Positions 60,337 through 64,000 of a DNA stretch of 64,000 bases are shown here, in pieces. Positions within the stretch are counted from its first letter, which is position 1; each line of letters begins with the position of its first letter. The translations under genes were made by a program, and so were the position numbers. The notes beneath the pieces are model-generated. The model saw nothing but the letters and a program-made list of their open reading frames with translations. It searched no databases and had not been told where the DNA came from. Source of the stretch: Halichoerus grypus (lineage: Eukaryota; Chordata; Mammalia; Carnivora; Phocidae); NCBI RefSeq assembly GCF_964656455.1, contig NC_135712.1, positions 73,289,239 through 73,353,238 of the forward strand. Reading direction: 5' to 3'.

Positions 60337-60515
60337 GTTCTTTCTCTTCAACCTGCAGGCCACTGGACCTTGAGGCTGCTCATTTCACCTTTAACCTGAG
60401 AATGTCCCTTCCCTGTTTATTCAGTTGTAAAAATGGGAAGTATCATAAGCACTTCATTGTAAAGCATTATGCTGACTTAATGTCTTCTAATGACAGAAAT
60501 GTCATTTGATAGAAG
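60337..60515 (+). repeat. Local direct duplication, copy B (179 bp)
   Basis: Partner of 58833-59011, same orientation, start-to-start distance 1,504 bp. Six of the mismatches cluster in the 'TGTAAAAATGGGAAGTATCA' part. Confidence 0.93.
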
Positions 60516-61428
60516 ACTAGAAAATTCACTGTCTAATACAGAAATGACTTTTAAAAGAATGATGACAGAGACCTGGGAGTCAGTAATGAAAAGGGATACA
60601 CCCCAGCCCTTGGTAGTGCTTTGCTCAGCCTTGACAGCGCTGAAGCAGTGGGGCCTCGTGCTTACTCTGGGAGTTGGCTTCTTGCATAAAGACACTGGGG
60701 TCGGTAATTAATAGTGGACTCTGAAGCAATGAGCAAATTCAAAGTGCTGTGATAGTACTTAGTTTCATGTTGCTTTCTCTGTTACATTATGTGACAAATA
60801 CTCCCTCATAATACAGCAAACAAATCTCCCGACCATTTCCCTCTTGATCTAACAATAAAACCCATTCATGGGCATTAATGAATATTTATTATTAGCACTT
60901 CATTTCTCTCTAAGTTTTCAAAGCCCTTTATCAACATTTCATTATCAATCTGGACAGTCACCATATCACCCATATTTTAGAAAATTGCTATGAACCAGAT
61001 GGCAGACTATAAACTAAATAGTCTCGAAAAGAAAGAAAAAATTCTGAGCTCTGCTTTAGAAAGACAGCAGGTGCCAACTGAAAAGTCAAACTCGCACTTG
61101 TTCTTATTGGATTTCCATTCACTGAACGCCTCTTGTTTAACAACAGCAAGTACAACAATAAACACACAAAAACAAAATACTCACATTTTATTGTAATGAC
61201 TAGTATCTAGAGTCATTTAATTATCAACATAGGCTTTTGTGGAATCATTTGTCACTTGCTGAATCTTTCCTTCAGGTACCCTTCTCTGATTTAAAATTTG
61301 ATGTCTACAAGCAAGGGCTTTGAACAACTAGATCTACTTTAATTTCTTGGGAGCTTGGGTTTTGTTTAAGTCATGATATAATTAAAAGCTCTAAATCTTA
61401 TGTTAACACCAATTCTGTTTTATTCCAG

Positions 61429-61490
61429 ACTGGCACTCTTACAGAAGATGGGCTGGACCTCTGGGGGACCGTCCCAACTGCTGACAACCG
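61429..61490 (+). CDS. ATP13A5: ATP13A5 exon 13: TGTLT half of the phosphorylation motif
   Basis: Residues 487-506 plus two bases of Arg507 (62 bp): TGTLTEDGLDLWGTVPTADN. With the preceding DK it completes DKTGTLT, the universal P-type ATPase phosphorylation motif, and the following EDGLDLWG is typical of P5B. The acceptor is TATTCCAG|A and the donor CCG|GTAGGC. Too short to be recognised alone; phase and motif completion make it secure. Confidence 0.96.
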
Positions 61491-63184
61491 GTAGGCACTT
61501 TAGCGAAGATGGAATGTGGGATTGGTGTGGCTATCTTCATGCTACTCAGATCCATCCTCCCAGTGGTGAGGGGTGAATGTCACATAAAATATATATAATA
61601 ATTTACTAGAACTAGTTCCCAAGTATTTTAATTTGTTAAATTAAATGAATTCTAAGTACAAAATCAGACAGGGAAAGTAGACCTTCAAACTCCACATGAA
61701 AAATAGAATGAGTTGGATGAGTAAGAAATTGAATGAATAAAACAGAGGAACAAAAAGTGAAATCAGAACTGTGCTTAATTAAAAACAGCAAAGACTTGCT
61801 GGTGGCTAGTGGGCTGGTGGTGGTGGTGGTTGGCGGGGGGGGGTAGTCCAGAAAAGAAGAGCTCTGTCCCCTCCCTCATGGAGCTCACATCTCATGGGAA
61901 AAAAAGGCACAAATGCACCCACCTTCTATGCACAACACAGGCTGTGGAAAGGGCTACTATTAAGGCACACATAACAGAATGGAGAAGAAGAAACAATAAT
62001 GATTGCTTGATATAATACACATTCCTGGATTTTAGAATAACATAGTAGATAAACGGTAGAAATTAATTTTGAAAATGAAGAGAATGGGGAAAACTATCTG
62101 ACAGAGATACCACTTGAAATAGAATCTTGAAGCATATATGGCTAAAATTTTTATAGACATGGGCTAAAAGCTGGCCATGGGAGGGGGAAGAGCAATCACA
62201 GAGACGTTACCCCAGAATGGAGCTAGAGAAGGGAGGGCCCTAGCTCCCTTCTCTGTGGGGCTGATCTCTGCCTTCTCAGTCTAAGTGCAAATCCCTCAGC
62301 TCTTAAGCTCTGGATACTCCACCTCGGCTCCAAACATGGCTGAGGCTCTGTCATTGAAGAAGTCATGCAAGAGCTCCCCAAGACAGTGATGGGGCCAAGC
62401 ATAGCTCTGGCACATGATAACAGCAGACAGGCAGTGCGACATTGCAGAAGATACTTGGGTTCAACCCTACTCATGTGGTTCAGCTCCTGGTTGCTCAGAC
62501 GGCTGGGCCAGGCTTTTGTCCAGATAGGCACTGCTTTGCCCTTTATTGGCCAGACTAGTGAAAGGGGAATGGGATGTTTGCAGCTTTCACCCCTCCTCTC
62601 CTTCCCTTTCCCCAAGTAAGATTTTGGAGTATAGAGAAAACTGGATACAGTTACTGTTTGGCTGTAAGATGGGAGAAGGGGAATGTAAACCCAGCCAGTC
62701 TACTGTCATAGAGGAAAGTGAGCTTCATTCAGATGCTAGGAATCCATGACAGGAGTTTCAGGAAATAAGACAAAGGGCAAAGGGCTGAGTTATGAGAAAC
62801 ATTTCAGATTTGAGGTGAGCTTTTACTTGAAGGAAAAAGAAACCAGCAGGCAGTCTTCCTTCCTATCCCTGCTACTTCACTGGCCCAGAGACCCCTTGCC
62901 TGGGGGTGTGGCTTTCTAGAGCCTACTCTGCAGAGCTTGCAAGTGTCAGTCTGAGCCTTCCACTACTACTCCCACCATAGGTCCTGGCTGCAATAATCTG
63001 ACAGAAGTCTCTGTGATTATATACAAGCGCTCAGGCTTTATCATATAGGGCATGGGGAGCTATGGAAGAATTTGATCTTAAGAGTTGAGTATTATTAAAA
63101 CTCTATGTTGGTAAGATTTAAGGGGCAGAATGTGTAAAATGATTTTCTTGAAGACCTTCCCTTATTAATCATCTTCTCTATCAG
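61491..63184 (+). other. ATP13A5: ATP13A5 intron 13 (1,694 bp)
   Basis: GTAGGC donor and ATCAG acceptor. Contains L2-like antisense pieces (about 61855-61990, 62080-62180, 63030-63140) around an unclassified GC-richer stretch (about 62220-62900). A (GGT)n/G-run patch lies at 61812-61843. Confidence 0.65.
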
Positions 63185-63335
63185 TTTTCAGGAAGTCCAC
63201 AGCTTTCCCTCAGGCAAGGCTTTGCCATGGAGCCCACTGTGTGCTGCCATGGCCAGCTGCCACTCCCTGGTCCTCCTCAACGGGACCATCCAGGGAGACC
63301 CACTGGACGTCAAAATGTTTGAGGGCACTGCCTGG
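63185..63335 (+). CDS. ATP13A5: ATP13A5 exon 14: start of the nucleotide-binding domain
   Basis: Completes Arg507 and encodes residues 508-557 (151 bp): FQEVHSFPSGKALPWSPLCA, AMASCHSLVLLNGTIQGDPL, then DVKMFEGTAW. The CHSL..(G)xxxGDPLDxKMFE pattern is the N-domain entry conserved in P5B pumps. The acceptor is TCTATCAG|T and the donor TGG|GTAAGG, phase 0. Later exons, including the GDGxND hinge and M5-M10, lie outside the window. Confidence 0.96.
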
Positions 63336-64000
63336 GTAAGGTGATAGTTTCTTGGTACAACTAAATGAGAAAAACTTGAAGAGATCCTTACTGGGAGTGG
63401 CAAAGCTTTTCTAAGTTTGGTTGAAACCCAGAGAAGATTTATAACAACATGTGAATGAAGGTCTGACTCTGCCTGAATTTCCCAACCTCTGCTCCAAAGA
63501 ACTCTGTTAATGATTGCAACATGAAAGTGTTCCATGATCAAATAATTTGGGGAACTGCTATTTTAAGAAAGTAAAGTTGATTTCTTAACTACAGGATTTC
63601 TTTAATATATTGTGGTACACTGTGAATATTCAAGAGTGACTATGATATGCACCATTTACCAAACCTACTTGACCACAAAACCTTGACAGGCCACAACATG
63701 GTACAATTAATCTTCGTAACACCCTCAGAGAAACAGTAGCCTAAAGCAGTGCTGTTCAGTATATTAGCCACTAGACACACGTGGCTATCAACTACTTGAA
63801 ATGTGGCTATGCAACTGAGAAACTGAATTTTCAATTTTATTCAATTTAATTAATTTAAATGTAAATAGCCACAAATGGCTGGTAGCTACTGTGTTAGATA
63901 GTATAGGTCTAGACACCAAAGTGAAGGTCCCCCAGTTCAACCAGTTTAGTTTTCTGATCTGAGTATGAATGACAGCTGAAGGGTATAAAACCATCCTGGT
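63336..64000 (+). other. ATP13A5: ATP13A5 intron 14, incomplete
   Basis: Begins at the GTAAGG donor and runs off the window. The only recognisable content is a hAT-like remnant at about 63749-63915. Confidence 0.8.
63749..63915 (+). mobile_element. Ancient hAT-like non-autonomous DNA element
   Basis: 'CAGTGCTGTTCAGTATATTA', 'CACTAGACACACGTGGCTAT', 'CTTGAAATGTGGCTATGCAA' and 'GAGAAACTGAATTTTCAATT'. Related to the copy at 52683. Confidence 0.65.

Larger units (their letters stand above)
56861..61428 (+). other. ATP13A5: ATP13A5 intron 12 (4,568 bp), splitting the DK|TGT motif
   Basis: GTATGA donor and TTCCAG acceptor. Contains a MIR-like piece (about 56900-57005), L2-like antisense DNA (about 57620-58830) interrupted by a young antisense L1 (58061-58701), two copies of a 179 bp segment (58833 and 60337) and a MIR-like piece (about 59485-59640). 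The rest is unclassified. Confidence 0.8.
6616..64000 (+). other. ATP13A5: ATP13A5 gene, 5' half (exons 1-14 of a longer gene)
   Basis: Fourteen exons splice into one open frame of 557 codons encoding a P5B-type ATPase. Visible landmarks are an N-terminal hydrophobic segment (about residues 34-51), M1-M2 (about 205-241), TGES (313-316), M3 (about 400-420), PPVLP (442-446) and DKTGT (485-489). P5B pumps are endo-lysosomal or plasma-membrane ATPases; ATP13A2 and ATP13A3 transport polyamines, while the ATP13A5 substrate is less well established. From memory the family has about 1,200 residues, so slightly under half is here. ATP13A5 is preferred over its paralogue ATP13A4 because segments such as VADRHSVINQA, TLTLWLSQGY, LHNLVEDHNKV and GKFSLPCDA agree with the ATP13A5 protein as I remember it. 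No alignment was run. The gene continues past the window edge. Confidence 0.94.

Noticed and set aside
6616..63335. ATP13A4 instead of ATP13A5
   Set aside because: The motifs would fit either, but several exon peptides (VADRHSVINQA, TLTLWLSQGY, LHNLVEDHNKV, GKFSLPCDA) agree with ATP13A5 as remembered. A protein alignment would settle it.

Overview
This 64 kb window is mammalian nuclear DNA, almost certainly from a caniform carnivoran. It carries twelve tRNA-Lys-derived Can-SINE (SINEC) segments with the characteristic 'CCTGGGTGGCTCAG' head, CT-rich middle and AATAAA-rich tail. The SINE variant and the young L1 3' ends (both strands) look more like arctoids (bear, seal or mustelid group) than dog; that narrower placement is a judgement from memory, not a search. 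There are no bacterial operons, CRISPR arrays or phage genes.

The only host gene I can support is the 5' half of ATP13A5, a P5B-type transport ATPase, on the + strand. I resolved 14 coding exons from the start ATG at 6616 to the end of exon 14 at 63335. Together they give 1671 coding bases (557 codons) with no stop or frameshift, GT/AG at every intron boundary, and matching phases across all 13 junctions. They encode the N-terminal membrane-associated segment, M1-M2, the actuator domain with TGES, M3, M4 with the P5B motif PPVLP, the phosphorylation site DKTGT, and the start of the nucleotide-binding domain. The rest of the gene lies beyond position 64000.

Layout: 1-2225 is an old antisense L1 with a SINE at each end and a minisatellite in its 5' part. 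2226-6615 is intergenic and ends in the presumed promoter/5' UTR. Intron 1 (14.2 kb) holds MIR, a MaLR-type LTR, hAT-like remnants and a long decayed L1M cluster. Exons 2-5 are tightly packed (20827-22310). Introns 5-7 hold L2/MIR, a dense SINE/L1 cluster (28.2-29.4 kb) and a 3.5 kb antisense L1 joined directly to a truncated SINE, ending 148 bp before exon 7. Introns 8-14 hold L2/MIR, two young L1 insertions with clean target-site duplications that flank exon 12 in opposite orientation, and a 179 bp, 93% identical direct duplication in intron 12.

I found no new multigene system. The observations most worth following up are the L1-SINE chimera, the inverted L1 pair around exon 12, the local duplication in intron 12, and the closeness of the L1 5' end to exon 7.
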